Counted from the stretch's first letter, positions 53,875 to 64,000 are shown. The stretch is 64,000 bases of DNA from Phoenix dactylifera (GCF_009389715.1 NC_052399.1:18789646-18853645); one strand, 5' to 3'. Made by a program: numbers and translations. The notes: generated from the letters alone by a model not told the origin.

Positions 53875-56511
53875 CTAAATGAGCTGCTGGGAGATTCTTA
53901 TGGAAACTACTTCTCCATCAGCTCCTCTGCTCCTCATCGCCTGGAATTTCACTTGAAGCCCTGCGTACGCGCACGCAGCCCATTCTATTAGACAGACTAG
54001 AACCAAAAAGAAGGGGTATTATTTTGCTTCATGCGAGTTACTTGCTCACCCTCGTTTGGCTGGAGGTTGGTGTTGACGGCGACAGCGTGAAGGCAGAGCC
54101 TGGCCTTGGGCTGCCAGTCGCTGGGCTGCCCGATCCACGACTTCACATCCAACACCCCTATAACACCACCAACACCAGCAGCAGCAGCAGCAGCAGCTCG
54201 TTTTCCATTGCGACCATTAGAAAAGATAGGACTGAGGTAGAGATAAGAGTGATGGTTACCGGCGGTGCAGGGAGAGGTGAGGTATTTGATTTCGAAGATT
54301 CCCCCGGTGGCCGTGTCGGAGGGCTTCTCGATCCGGTGGATCCCGATGTCCTCGTACTCCCAGCTCCCGTTCCTGTACCCCTCCTCCAGGAACAGCTCCA
54401 CATGCCTCGCGTCCAATACCTGCATCGTTCCTGCATGCGAAAAAAAATAATAAAAAAAAAAGGAGAGCGGATCAAATCACAATGATTGGACTGAAGAATC
54501 ATATCATCTCGGCCGTCCGATCATCTAAGCCTCTTCCGGCCGTCCAATCTTTTGCGTTATATGTATCCGCCTGACCGTCGTCGCTTGGGAGCGAGGACGC
54601 ACCGTGAAGCCTGGGGGTGCCTTCGTGGACACAAGCAAGATGGGGGTGTGTTTCTTGGCTCGGTCCCATACCTTCGCAGGTGTTGAGGTTGCAGACGGGG
54701 CATCGGACGAGCTGCAGATCTGAAACGTCCATTGAGATTAACAGAATCATAGTCGTCCCGTCTGAGGGCAAATCGGGAGATCAAACGGTCCGGATCCGCA
54801 GTCCTTGAAATGAGAAAGGATGCAGGGCGGGGGATATGGTACCAGCGAGCCATATTCCGGTTCTGACGTTAGTTAAGACGCACGTGCCGGAGGTCTGGAT
54901 GGTCCGCTCCGGGTTCCCTTCAGGCTTGGGCAGCTTCTTGGGCAGCACCAGCTTCTCCGTCAGCAGCACAGATGGCGTTTCCAAGACGAAACCGCCGATC
55001 CTCATCCAATCTAATGTCCGTCAAAACGACGTCAAATACCAACCGCAGGTAACAAGCCGACGTTAAATTACGGCTGCTCACCTATGTGCTTCTCCTGTTG
55101 ACGGAAGCAGTACGCGTGGCTGCCGTCTGCGTACAAACGGACACGCGTCAGTTGGACGGTCTGGATGGGTGTTAGATGGGGAAAGATTCGTACGAGTACG
55201 GAGTACCAAAGGCGGATTTGTAGAGCTGCTTCCAGGTGAAGGACACGTGTCGAGGAGGAGGCACCTGGAGGTCGCGAAGGCAGGCGTACTTCCAGATGCT
55301 GTCCTCCATGATCAGACGGTGGAACCACCGATTGGTCATCCCCAGCCTCGCCAGATCCTTCCCGTCCAAGTACTTGGCCACCTCCGTCCATATGTCCGCC
55401 TCATACCTTTTATTTTTTTCTCAAAGTAGAACAAAAGAGAAAAATAGTAGATCAATTCATTCGTTTTTCTTATTTATTTAATCGAAGACAGTATGAAATC
55501 CTTCCGTCCAAAAAAATAGATAAAATAAAAAACTGCGGTTAGCTGACGGCATTCTGCGGACGTCCTTTTGGTTTCAGCTCACTCGCCTCCAAAAGGAGAC
55601 GGGAGAGGGCAAGTTCGAGAGAGACAAGGGGTCGTTGATTTTTTTTATTATTATTATTTGAATTTCTGGGTTCCCGCTGCTTGGGATGGAGGGAGGAAAT
55701 ACAGTTACGGACTACGACCTGCACAGATCAGACGGCAGGTATTAACTGAGTGAATGAATCGAAGGCTTCTGTCCGCCTACGGAGATGAAGCGGCTCATGG
55801 ACGGCCCAGATTCGTTTGTAACAGACTGTAAATGGCTTTTTGTGTAACGAGAAACGTAAGCGGGAAGCTTTGAAATGAAGAAAGAAGGAAAAACTAACAT
55901 CAGGAATTTTCCATTAGATCCATATCTTCTAATCGGCGTCGGTACGTGCATTTCAGATCATTTGCAGCAGGAGCTGCGCCGATCCGCGATATGAGAAAAT
56001 TTAATCTCGATTTTCCCAACGGGACAAATCGGATCAAAACAGACAAGCTTAAACGGCTTGAATCGATTAGATTTCTAGAGCTCCAGGTCTGATATAGCTT
56101 TATACATATAATTTGAATCTAAAACTAAAACTTCTCGATTCACAGATTGTTACACGGATCGCTAGAATCAAGTTGCTATGACCAAGATCGGTAATCTAAG
56201 CATGGATTCAGTGGAATTTTATAGTTCTATTAGAGAAACTCCAAGATGAGAGAGAGAGAGAGAGAGAACCAGTTGAAGCCGGAGCGGCAAGTGAGGAAGT
56301 TGGGATGAGGAGAGGTGCAAGACGAGATAGTTCGCTCTCTCTTTTTCGATCTCTGGATCGCCCCGCCTCCCCTCTCTCTTTTCCTCGATGGTTGCATCTC
56401 GTCGCCTCCTCCTTCTTCTACTTGCCTTTCTCTTTTCCTCGGATCCTCTCTTTCCTGTGAGATCGCTGGAACTCGGGGTAGAAGCCTGTGACGAGATGGC
56501 CAAAGACCCAT
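53875..56511 (-). CDS. F-box protein similar to Arabidopsis At3g61730 (REDUCED MALE FERTILITY), eight exons
   Basis: F-box proteins are substrate receptors of SCF ubiquitin ligases. Exons 56270-56511, 55207-55406, 55082-55126, 54843-55010, 54672-54719, 54260-54430, 54050-54157 and 53875-53960 join in phase to 355 residues ending ISQQLI-stop. Residues 1-80 are Arg/Glu-rich and poorly conserved; the F-box-like block is YEADIWTEVAKYLDGKDLAR and on through WKYACLRDLQVP; then DGSHAYCFRQQEKHIDWMRI, a LQLVRCPVCNLNTCEGTMQV segment with a CxxC pair, VELFLEEGYRNGSWEYEDIG, and SDWQPKARLCLHAVAVNTNL. The resemblance to RMF (a tapetum/pollen factor) is from memory of the family. The ATG at 56511 is the longest; an in-frame ATG at 56397 is possible. 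A (GA)n run abuts the exon 1 donor. No defect is seen. Confidence 0.87.
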
Positions 56512-56552
56512 CCCCTCCCTCTATTTGTAGGCGCTTGGAGGGCTACGTTCAA

Positions 56553-56562
56553 AATTTTAAAT
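56553..56562 (-). promoter_or_regulatory. Possible TATA box of the F-box gene
   Basis: The minus strand reads CTATTTAAAAT about 45 bases upstream of the ATG at 56511. That leaves a very short leader for this ATG and a longer one for the ATG at 56397. Confidence 0.35.
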
Positions 56563-56650
56563 AGAAACTAAAACGTAGGAGATCCAAGTAATTTATAGTA
56601 TCATTGGAGGGCATTTCTGGCATTATGATCAAATTGAGGGCCACGTGCCC

Positions 56651-57602
56651 GGGTAGTTCTATATACACCCCCCCTATTGCTCAGGACAACCCCCCCCCCC
56701 AAAAACCAAAAAAAAAATACCCAAACTAACCTTTAGTGTAATTACCATATTGCCCTTGAAATTTTCTCATACACCCCCCCTTCCTCCTCCGTTTCGTTTT
56801 GAAAAGAAAAAAAAAACCCCCCCTCAAACCCCCCTTAAACCCCTCGATCCATTTACATCGTTTAGGCGATCTTTGAAGGAGATTTAAGCCCCATTCGAAG
56901 CATGGACAAGCAACTAGTGATTTGGGACGAAGAATCGGCCGCAAAGGTACGTGTTCCACCTTGTTTCGAAATTTTTTTTTTTCACGGTTCGTGCTCCGTT
57001 CGGCACTGGATCGCCGAACAAAAGGCTTCTGTTCGGCTGAACAGTGCCGAACAGAAGCCTTCTGTTCGGCTGAACAGTGCCGAACAGAAGGCTGTTCAGC
57101 CGAACAGAAGCCTTCTGTTCGGCTGAACAGTGCCGAACAGAAGGCAAAGCCTTCTGTTCGGCAACCCTCAACCGAACAGATCTGTTCGGCTGCACAGTGC
57201 CGAACAGAAGGCTTCTGTCCGGCACTGTTCAGCCGAACAGAAGCCTTTTGTTCGGCGATCCAGTGCCGAACGGAGCACGAACCGTGAAAAAAAAAATTTC
57301 GGGAGAAGCCGGCAAGGTGGTCGGAGATCGGGAGAATGCCGGCGACGAGAGGGAGAAGGGGGAACGGGGGGGTTTTGGGCGTTGGCGAGGTGTTTTGGAG
57401 GGGAAGAGCGGGGTGGGGGGGGGGGTTTGGGGGGTGTAGAGAGCAATTTAGGTGAGGGGGTGGGGAGGGTGGGGGGTAATTTAGGAATTTTTAATTTTTT
57501 AGGGGTGTCCTTAGCAAATGGGGGGGTGTAGAGAGTATTTAATTTTTTTTTAATTTTTGGGGGGTGTCCTGAGCAATAGGGGGGGTGTATATAGAACCAC
57601 CC
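56651..57602. mobile_element. Mutator-like non-autonomous element
   Basis: The termini are long inverted repeats: left GGGTAGTTCTATATACACC and onward through CTATTGCTCAGGACA; the reversed right end reads GGGTGGTTCTATATACACC through the same CTATTGCTCAGGACA. Flanking 9-mers CACGTGCCC (56642-56650) and CGCGTGCCC (57603-57611) match at 8 of 9 positions, the target duplication length of Mutator-like elements. C-rich and G-rich subterminal blocks flank a unique exon-like start (MDKQLVIWDEESAAK, ATG at 56902, followed by a GT donor at 56947) and the long palindrome listed separately. No transposase domain is seen. It lies 140 bp upstream of the F-box gene. Confidence 0.8.
56968..57300. repeat. Long nested palindrome built from a TGTTCGGC / GCCGAACA unit
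   Basis: The two outer arms (about 56968-57072 and 57196-57300) are reverse complements over about 100 bases with only a few differences: both run from a T/A tract through CACGGTTCGTGCTCCGTTCG, CACTGGATCGCCGAACAAAA and GGCTTCTGTTCGGC. The 120-base centre is itself made of further inverted and direct copies of CTTCTGTTCGGC and GCCGAACAGAAG. The whole could fold into one long branched hairpin. The unit lacks stop codons in most frames, so false repeat proteins (AEQKASVRLN-type) appear on both strands; they are not genes. Confidence 0.92.
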
Positions 57603-57736
57603 CGCGTGCCCACGCCTCAGTTACACAGTACGGCTTCATCTGTTTACTTGATCCAGCCACGTAACAAGATCGTAACGCCTTTAGATTTACAGAAAAAGAT
57701 CCACGCCTTTAGATTCACACAGTACGCCTTTAGAAT

Positions 57737-58575
57737 GACAAAGCCTCACCAGGGATTCCGGTGAGAGCCCTCCAATGCTTAAGTTAGAGTGGATCTTGAG
57801 TGGGTTCGAAAGTCCTCATGCGTTACTTGATGTGAGCTATTTATAATCCATGCAAAGATGTCCAGGTGGCGGAGGTATGGCCTGTCCTCATCGTAGGAGG
57901 AAATGGCTTTGGTTAGGTGGCGTGCAGCTAAAGTTTGCTTGAGGCACACGATTTGAGCAGTCTTTGTGGACAGTATGGTGTTGACAGATGTGACAGGGTA
58001 CGACTCCTGACAGTAAGCATGGCTGGAGTTACAAAGCATGGCCCCCGGTTGACACGTTATAGCGTGGTCAGCAAGCAAGGCATGGTGTAGTGAGGTTGTG
58101 ATGTACGGCCGCCTGTGCGAGTATGGGCGCGCACGTGGGTGCGGCGGCAGGCAAGGTCGGGGAGGCCGTGGCATATGCTTGACGAGGTCAGCTCGGTAAG
58201 CGTTTGGGCGACGTCGACTCGGTCTTCCTCTGGCCGAGGTCAACTCGTCCTTCGACAGGATCTGAGGTCGGCCTAGTCTTTGGTCAAGGGGTCTGCGTTA
58301 TTATAGATACATGTGGTTGCGGAAGCCTCTTGGGCTCTTGGTCGACTCTACAAGGCGCCCCGAGCCCGGTTCGAGGAGCGTCATTGTAGGTACCTACAGT
58401 CGACGGGGCTTCTTCAGCTCTCGATCGACTCTGCAGGGCGCTCTGGCTTGAGCCAGGGCGTCATTACTTGGCAAAAATTGGATGGTTCCGCGCTAGAACA
58501 GGACGGACCATTTTGCCTCCCATCAGTTATTACCATCGTTGTTACCACTAGCTTATTAAGCCCAGATATAACAAT
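57737..58575 (-). mobile_element. Probable LTR fragment
   Basis: A GC-richer block of about 0.84 kb with GTCGACTC/GGTCAACTCG-like repeats at 58200-58430, ending GATATAACA at 58572 (minus-strand start TGTTATATC). The left part (CTCACCAGGGATTCCGGTGAGAG and on to AATGCTTAAGTTAGAGTGG) resembles the transcribed end of palm and other plant LTRs. A 154-codon minus-strand open frame here (57779-58243) has no domain and is most likely fortuitous. No internal genes or target duplication were found. Confidence 0.45.
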
Positions 58576-58723
58576 TCAGCCCCATAAAACTAATCAAAAA
58601 AAGGAGAGTAAAACTATGTAGAATATTAACAAAACAATGAAGACATCAAGCTGAGGCAAATTCCTGAAACAAATTCCAAACCTACCCAATTGTATAAACC
58701 AGACATCTCCTTTCTCTATCCAG

Positions 58724-60786
58724 CTACCGTGTGTTTGCTGGGGTGGTGTCTTCTTTCATCAAGTATTTATCCACCTGACATGCTGCTTGCCGGCCCTCAG
58801 AGATAGCCCAAACAACCAGTGATTGGCCACGTCGGCAGTCTCCAGCTGCAAAGACTCCATCAATATTAGTGGAGAAATGCCCATACACTGCTTTGAAATT
58901 GGATCGGCCGTCCCTCTCCAAACCTAGTTGGTCTGCAATAGTCTGCGAGAATATATTGGTTGAATATAAGTTAGTCCACAGAAGAAAAAAAAATGATATC
59001 GTAAAGGGAACTTGATTGGCCGACCCTTTGCTTTCAGCTGCGCGATGAGCCTCGAGGTCGAATTAAGTTCGCCTTTAAGTATATGTACATAAGCAAATGG
59101 AGTTACTAAATTCTTGCAGTGCAACAAAAGTATGTATCATATGTTTGCTGATCTAACAGCAATCCAAGTAGAAGCAGAGTAATTCAAGGAAGGAGTTAAA
59201 TTTTATGTTCAAATATGCAGGAAGCGTAGAAAATATGGATGTCAGAACGAGGAAGGTACAATGACAAAAAAAAGAGGGTCTTAATTAACAAGATTTCTAT
59301 ATGGGTTTCTTGGTGGAACATGATGAATGGTGAGACAAGGAACAAATGAGGAGCAAGGATGCTTATGCACAATAATTCCGTAGTGCAAATAAGCACTCGC
59401 AAGCGGAGCATGAGTAGGTGGGATGAGGATTGTTGCTCGTAGTTAAAATTATGCAAGGAGGTTGATGCAAGGATAATAAAACAAATTATTGACTATTGTG
59501 AGTAACGACCCGTGCATACCCTGCAATGGTGAGAGCCCCGTGCATTAGGCTGCCTTTTTGTGGTTGATAACAACCAAAATTTCCGCATTCGTTCTTAGCA
59601 TCATGGCCACATGGATGATTTAGAAACTGATTTTAGCAGAGGTTGGTGGGCGGGCGGGCATGCGCAGATACAGAATATATTCAACTGCATGGATCAAAAA
59701 CTCGGGAAACAGAACTTACTGATTCTGGACCAAGAAATCCCATGGCTAAGAGCACCAGATCAGCTTCAATTATTTCCTCTGACCCCTTGATTTCCTCAAA
59801 TTGGAACTTCCCACGAGCATCCTTAACCCAATGCACATGAACCACCTCCAGTGCCTTAACATTTCCATTTCCATCTCCTATAAACCTCTTGCTCTGGACT
59901 TCATAAGATCTTGGGTCTTTTCCAAACTTGGCAGCTGCTTCGTGGTGATCATAATCAACACGCAAAATGCGAGGCCACTGCAATTTAATTTATTACAAAA
60001 ACAATAATAGGATGGTTAGCACAGTTGCATCTGATGTCAGTGTAGTAAAAAATCTTGACGGCATGCTATGTGCGAGAAACCATGGCCTAGTGCAAGTCTG
60101 GATCCTCTCCAGTTCTATGTGGGTCCCATGTAATCATAGCCATCCCACAATACATGGATTGCCATGATTAATCAACTGGCCCCCTCCAGTCCAATGCTGA
60201 ATGAACCAGGGAGGATCAGAACTCTAGGGGAAATACATACTTCGTGCATACAGTGGATTTTCTTGTATAGTTGCATTGCAGCAAACTTAACTCTTGTAAG
60301 CAGGGGAGGGCCATATTCCTTTCAAATGACCTGAAAATGATCATAAGGAAATTGATTTCTTTATCTGATGGTCATCATGATTAGATCATTCCATTCACCT
60401 GGAAAAAAAAAGGCTTCGACCAAGCGACACCCGCAAAAAGGGCCACCATGAGCATATGCCTAAAAGTGAATCTAGAAATGCAGGGTGACAAACTTGTTAT
60501 TTAGGTTCAGAGCAGAACCTGAGGCCATGAGTTGCCTGGAGCTCTTGTTCGAGGTGGCTGAGAAAGGAGTTCTAGATTGATAATGCTCGTACAACCATGC
60601 CGTATGGACGTCCCTATGCAGTCCGTTCCTGTATCTCCGCCACCTATGACAACCACCTCCTTTCCTTTGGCAGATATATATCTACCATCTTGTAGGTTGC
60701 TATCAAGCAAGCTTTTGGTATTCATATGCAGGAATTCCAAGGCAAAATGAATTCCTGAGAGCTCACTCCCAGGAATAGGCAGATCC
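58724..60786 (-). pseudogene. GLT1: 3' fragment (last three exons) of NADH-dependent glutamate synthase
   Basis: Three exons, 60519-60786, 59720-59977 and 58724-58942, join in phase to 247 residues and a TAG stop. They match the C-terminal FAD/NADPH-dependent (beta-type) domain of plant NADH-GOGAT, which makes glutamate from glutamine and 2-oxoglutarate in plastids. Visible are [20 protein letters not shown], the second dinucleotide-binding motif [48 protein letters not shown] and [20 protein letters not shown]. There are no stops or frameshifts and splice sites are intact. The full enzyme is about 2,100-2,200 residues, yet no upstream exon is found between 60787 and the next gene at 63.1 kb. 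It is therefore a truncated copy, lacking glutaminase, FMN and Fe-S domains. The preserved frame suggests a recent event or a misassembly. Confidence 0.85.
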
Positions 60787-61793
60787 CTGGAGGATGATAA
60801 TGATGACGAGTTGTCAAACCTCTTAAACTTCTTACAATCATACATGATCTATATTATCACATTATAGGTTGAGATTTGTCACAAAAAATAAGATAGCAGC
60901 CATACAAGGTGGAGAAGAAAAAAGAAGATGAGGAAAATGTAGATGATATAATATGGAATAGGAACTAACATGTTCACATACTTCGTCTGATGCACTAAAT
61001 CAACAATGATGCTCAGTCTCCAATAGCTAAGGGAATGCTTCATGTGCACCTTTTGTTTGCCTAGTTTCTTATGTATCTGATATTCCTTTCCCCTATCTCT
61101 TTTATATTCTCTTTGTAAGATCAATGACACAGCAGCCAAATAAATTGATTATTAGAGTAATTTTCAGAAACAATGATGGGAAAAGCAGATTTACCAAGTA
61201 AGAGCACAAATTTCACTTATAATTGCAAGCGAGTAATGAATTTGCGCAACGCGAGCGAGTAATGAAAACATACACAGAGGAAGCATCAAGTTGAAGTCCA
61301 TATGATTTTGCAGGAACATTTAGAGAAGAAATACATGATATTATATTTAGTTTATGGCATAAGACTTACCCAAAGGGCAATAACAGGGGTCGACGACGCA
61401 TCCATCAAGCATCATTCTTACCTGTGAATCGTGATCTTGGTCCAATCAGGAAGGCCATGTTGCCCCGCAAAGGCTCAACTTACCATTGAGGATTTCCAGA
61501 AAATCGAACAATGATCGAAGGAGGAAGATCGAAAGCAGAAGAAAGAGCGGAACTAAAACAAATGGAAAAACAGCGGCAAATTAGTACTTTGGAAAAACAG
61601 AATAAGAGTTCCTAGAAATCAGTGTTGTTAACATTGAACATTGAAAGTCCTCATTGCAAGGAAAAACATTTACAATATTTACAAGAAGATGATCACCATC
61701 AATAACAGAAATCAAGTATAGATACATTTTGCTCAACCCCAAAAGCCCACCTCCCTATTACCAACATGTTTGCAAAGGGCAAAGGCGGATTAT
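60787..61793. other. Region upstream of the glutamate synthase fragment
   Basis: I searched the minus strand for the preceding GOGAT exons (an ACGATKP-like segment should come next) and did not find them. AT-rich, no gene. Confidence 0.5.
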
Positions 61794-62278
61794 GGGCTCG
61801 TTTGGTTCGCGGGAAGCATTTTTTCTCCTAGAAATATGATTTCTGGGGAACAAATTTTGAGAAAGAGGATGCCTAGAAAAGTACTTTTAGCATGTTTGGT
61901 TAATCATGGGAAAGTGACAAATTTTCAAAGTGCTTATGTTTGGTTAGCCATCCACTTTCTTGGAAAAGTTATGTATAATTTTTATTATGTCTTTAATAAA
62001 AATTAGGTCTTTCATGCCTCTTTAATGCTTCTTTGATGCTGAAGGGCCTTTTTGGAAAAAAATAAAAATGTAGTGATTTCCGCCACATGGGAAAGTAACT
62101 TTTGCATATTTCTCATGGGAAAGGCTTATCATGAAATATGTGAATCATATTTCTATGAGAATACAACTTTTTCATCTCTCTTCTTTGAAAACTTCAACCA
62201 AACAAGAGACATTTTATTACTTTTTTTTGTTGACCACACCACTTTTTTCTCTCTTTTTTCCGCGAATCAAACGAGCCC
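61794..62278. mobile_element. MITE with GGGCTCGTTT inverted termini, copy B
   Basis: The left end GGGCTCGTTTGGTTCGCGG and right end CCGCGAATCAAACGAGCCC pair as terminal inverted repeats about 485 bp apart. The interior matches copy A (43825-44290) in the opposite orientation. No coding capacity. It lies about 0.8 kb upstream of the gene at 63.1 kb. Confidence 0.8.
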
Positions 62279-63105
62279 TGCCTACAAATTTGATAGGCAT
62301 GGAGAAAACAATAAGTGACTGCACAGGAAAGGGGGAACACACCAGAACTTAAAGTCAAGAGCAAAAGACTGTAATGGCCATGTTTCCTTACAAGAATCAA
62401 AGCATACCCGGTCCTTCCCTCTTTTATTTTGCGTAAAAAACCTCAGCAGCACCGATCAACGCTGTCCCTGCGGGATTATCCAACGAAGAGCCCGAGCCTA
62501 TCTCCCTGTCCGTACCGGACTACCATGTCAACCGCGAGACACCGTACCGCTGACATCCGAGCCTCAATCCAATTACCATCCTACCCTTATCCCGACGGGT
62601 GCAGCAATCCCTACTGACCTCCCAGGAATACCATAAAAGGATTAAGGATTGTTTCGTCCATAAGGGTTCTAAGTTATCCACGGCTTCCCCCGGGCGCGAC
62701 TGGAGTCCAAATTTTATCTCGAGAACGGAAATTCTCAGGGGTGTTCCTCTTTTTTCGTTCTGAAGGAGAAGGAATATCCCCTCGCGATTTCTGTCTCCGT
62801 TCTCTTCCTCCCATCGCCCTTGTCTCTTCCCCTCTCTTATTTGATTCCGATCTCCTTCCGCCGTTTGGAGAGATACTGCTCCGCTTTTTCGATCTTTTCT
62901 TCGGTATCTGATCCCAAGGCGAGCCTTTTTTTTCTGCGGCGGTGCCAGATTCCGGCAAGTACCGCAAGATTTCGTTCTGTTTTGCGGCGGAGCCATCCGG
63001 AAAGATTGCTTCTTGAAGAGGTTTGGGCGGGGTGTTGGGGTTTTTGTTCGCGTTTTGGATTTTCGACCCGGATTTTGGAGTTAGGGTTTTTAGGCTTGGC
63101 GCAAC
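62279..63105 (+). other. Promoter and 5' leader of the 63.1-kb gene
   Basis: GC content rises and CT-rich leader-like sequence appears from about 62750. In-frame and out-of-frame short reading frames here lack any domain. The transcript start cannot be placed. Confidence 0.4.
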
Positions 63106-64000
63106 ATGCCGCGGAGTTCCCGCCATAGATCGCACAGGGAGCACAAGTACCGCGAGCGGTCAGACTCTGAGGAGGATAGGAACTCGAGGGACCCCAAGGA
63201 GAGGGTCGAAGAGCGGGACAATGGTTCTAGGGTTTCGAGGGATCTGGAATCTAAGAAGCGAACTTCCTCTTCTGTGCCGCAGCCATCGCAGGGGAAGGAT
63301 CAGACTGGTGCTGGTGGGGGGTATGTGTCTGTGGAGCATGGGAGGAAGCGGAAAGATAGGGAAGAGGATTCGGCAGCGAGTGATCGGTTGAATGGCGCTA
63401 GAGAGGATGATCGCGTGGCTGATCTGGGCCATATAGATGAGAACTTTGGGCTTGCGGAGTCGAAGAAGGCCCCAAAGTCGAAGCTTTCTGCTGTTGCTTC
63501 GAGGGAAAGGGCAAGCAGAAGGCCTGAAGGTTCCGCTGAAAGGTATGAGGATGGTAGCAGTAAGGTCGAGTTGACGAAGCGACGGTCGGAGAAGGATTTG
63601 AGTCGTGATTCGAGTCATAGAGAAAGCATCAGCCAATGCAAGGATGCAAAGGAGAAGGGGAGGGAGCGTGGATCAGAGAAGGATTTAAGCCGTGATTTGA
63701 GCCATAGAGAAAGCAGCAACCAGTACAAGGATGCAAAGGAGAAGGAGAGGGATCGTGGATTGGAGAGGGATAAGAAGGTCCATGGATCCAGGCATGAGAG
63801 GCCCAATGATGCTGGGAGTCGGAACCAAGCGGCCAAAACAGGCTTCTCTGAAGAGGAGAGAGCACTGAAGAAGGATAGGGAACTTACTGGTAAGATGACC
63901 TGTTACTTTGGCCATTTCTTTTCCAGATTTCCTCATGATTACTTTCTCCAACAATATATGCTTGTTAGGTTGTTATACGACAACTATACGGCAAGTTCTG
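63106..64000 (+). CDS. Arg/Ser/Lys/Glu-rich nuclear protein, first coding exon (3' end outside window)
   Basis: The ATG at 63106 opens 261 codons (to 63889), ending at a GTAAGA donor after KKDRELT; the rest of the gene lies right of the window. The protein begins MPRSSRHRSHREHKYRERSD and is dominated by SR, RE, KD and ER clusters, with a basic RKRKDREED stretch, typical of splicing- or mRNA-processing-linked disordered proteins. I recall similar N-termini in plant proteins labelled zinc finger CCCH domain-containing protein 13-like, but no zinc finger is in this part, so the name is tentative. A 29-residue block is tandemly duplicated (residues about 162-219). The start is preferred because the leader upstream is CT-rich and the frame closes shortly before. 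Confidence 0.75.
   Translation, partial: MPRSSRHRSHREHKYRERSDSEEDRNSRDPKERVEERDNGSRVSRDLESKKRTSSSVPQPSQGKDQTGAGGGYVSVEHGRKRKDREEDSAASDRLNGAREDDRVADLGHIDENFGLAESKKAPKSKLSAVASRERASRRPEGSAERYEDGSSKVELTKRRSEKDLSRDSSHRESISQCKDAKEKGRERGSEKDLSRDLSHRESSNQYKDAKEKERDRGLERDKKVHGSRHERPNDAGSRNQAAKTGFSEEERALKKDRELTGKMTCYFGHFFSRFPHDYFLQQYMLVRLLYDNYTASS
63590..63763 (+). repeat. Two tandem 87-bp copies inside the 63.1-kb exon
   Basis: The two copies (63590-63676, 63677-63763) encode SEKDLSRDSSHRES...DAKEKGRERG and SEKDLSRDLSHRES...DAKEKERDRG. They are in frame and more than 85% identical, so the duplication is recent and adds 29 residues to a disordered region. Confidence 0.88.

Noticed and set aside
54024..54485. 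153-codon plus-strand open frame
   Set aside because: It is antisense to the F-box exons and intron; the minus-strand exons explain its open length and GC content.
57077..57531. Overlapping long open frames on both strands with AEQK/RTEG-type repeats
   Set aside because: They arise because the palindromic GCCGAACAGAAG unit lacks stops in most frames; the identical effect on both strands argues against coding.
57779..58243. 154-codon minus-strand open frame
   Set aside because: It lies in LTR-like GC-rich sequence with no domain, start context or splice support.
62520..63144. Minus-strand open frames of about 156 codons
   Set aside because: They are antisense to the CT-rich leader and first exon of the 63.1-kb gene and show no domain.
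63160..63954. Several minus-strand open frames rich in Leu/Ser/Pro
   Set aside because: They are the antisense shadow of the KD/RE-rich coding exon.

Overview
This is nuclear DNA from a flowering plant, most likely a monocot and plausibly a palm. That placement is inferred from long introns, plant-only gene families, palm-like RNase H retroelement fragments and heavy transposon content; nothing in the window fixes the species. There is no bacterial-style operon, CRISPR array or rRNA gene, and I recognised no tRNA gene. Genes are split by GT..AG introns. I rebuilt exons by hand from splice sites, reading phase and family similarity.

Layout. (1) 0.67-9.72 kb, minus strand: sixteen intact exons of a long-chain acyl-CoA synthetase (LACS1/LACS4 type). 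Its last exons lie beyond the left edge. (2) 12.6-16.4 kb, minus: a tandem LACS copy that lost exons 4-15 and carries two small frameshifting deletions, so it is a pseudogene. (3) 16.4-21 kb: RNase H retroelement debris and a small non-autonomous LTR element. (4) 21.2-21.7 kb, minus: a two-exon lipid-transfer protein gene. (5) 25.4-26.0 kb, plus: a broken 5' fragment of a UBR7-like gene, followed by about 6 kb with a 133-bp triple repeat and an unidentified coding-like fragment. (6) 32.25-33.54 kb: a hAT-like element with an 8-bp target duplication that has captured a piece of an AGC-family kinase gene. (7) 34.2 kb (plus) and 39.3-39.7 kb (minus): two single-exon genes of one small plant family. 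(8) 40-45 kb: retroelement fragments and MITEs. (9) 45.7-52.3 kb, plus: a four-exon gene for a 97-residue conserved plant protein, with a transposon-filled 5.65-kb intron. (10) 53.9-56.5 kb, minus: a complete eight-exon F-box gene resembling Arabidopsis At3g61730 (RMF). (11) 56.65-57.60 kb: a Mutator-like element carrying a long nested palindrome. (12) 58.7-60.8 kb, minus: only the last three exons of NADH-glutamate synthase. (13) 63.1 kb to the right edge, plus: the first coding exon of an Arg/Ser/Lys/Glu-rich nuclear protein.

The genes do not form a pathway. The main theme is genome remodelling: tandem duplication and decay (LACS), truncated gene copies (UBR7, glutamate synthase), transposon capture of host exons, and a transposon with hairpin-forming potential. 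I found no new multi-gene system. The strongest points for follow-up are the nested palindrome in the Mutator-like element, the kinase-carrying hAT element and the open glutamate synthase remnant.
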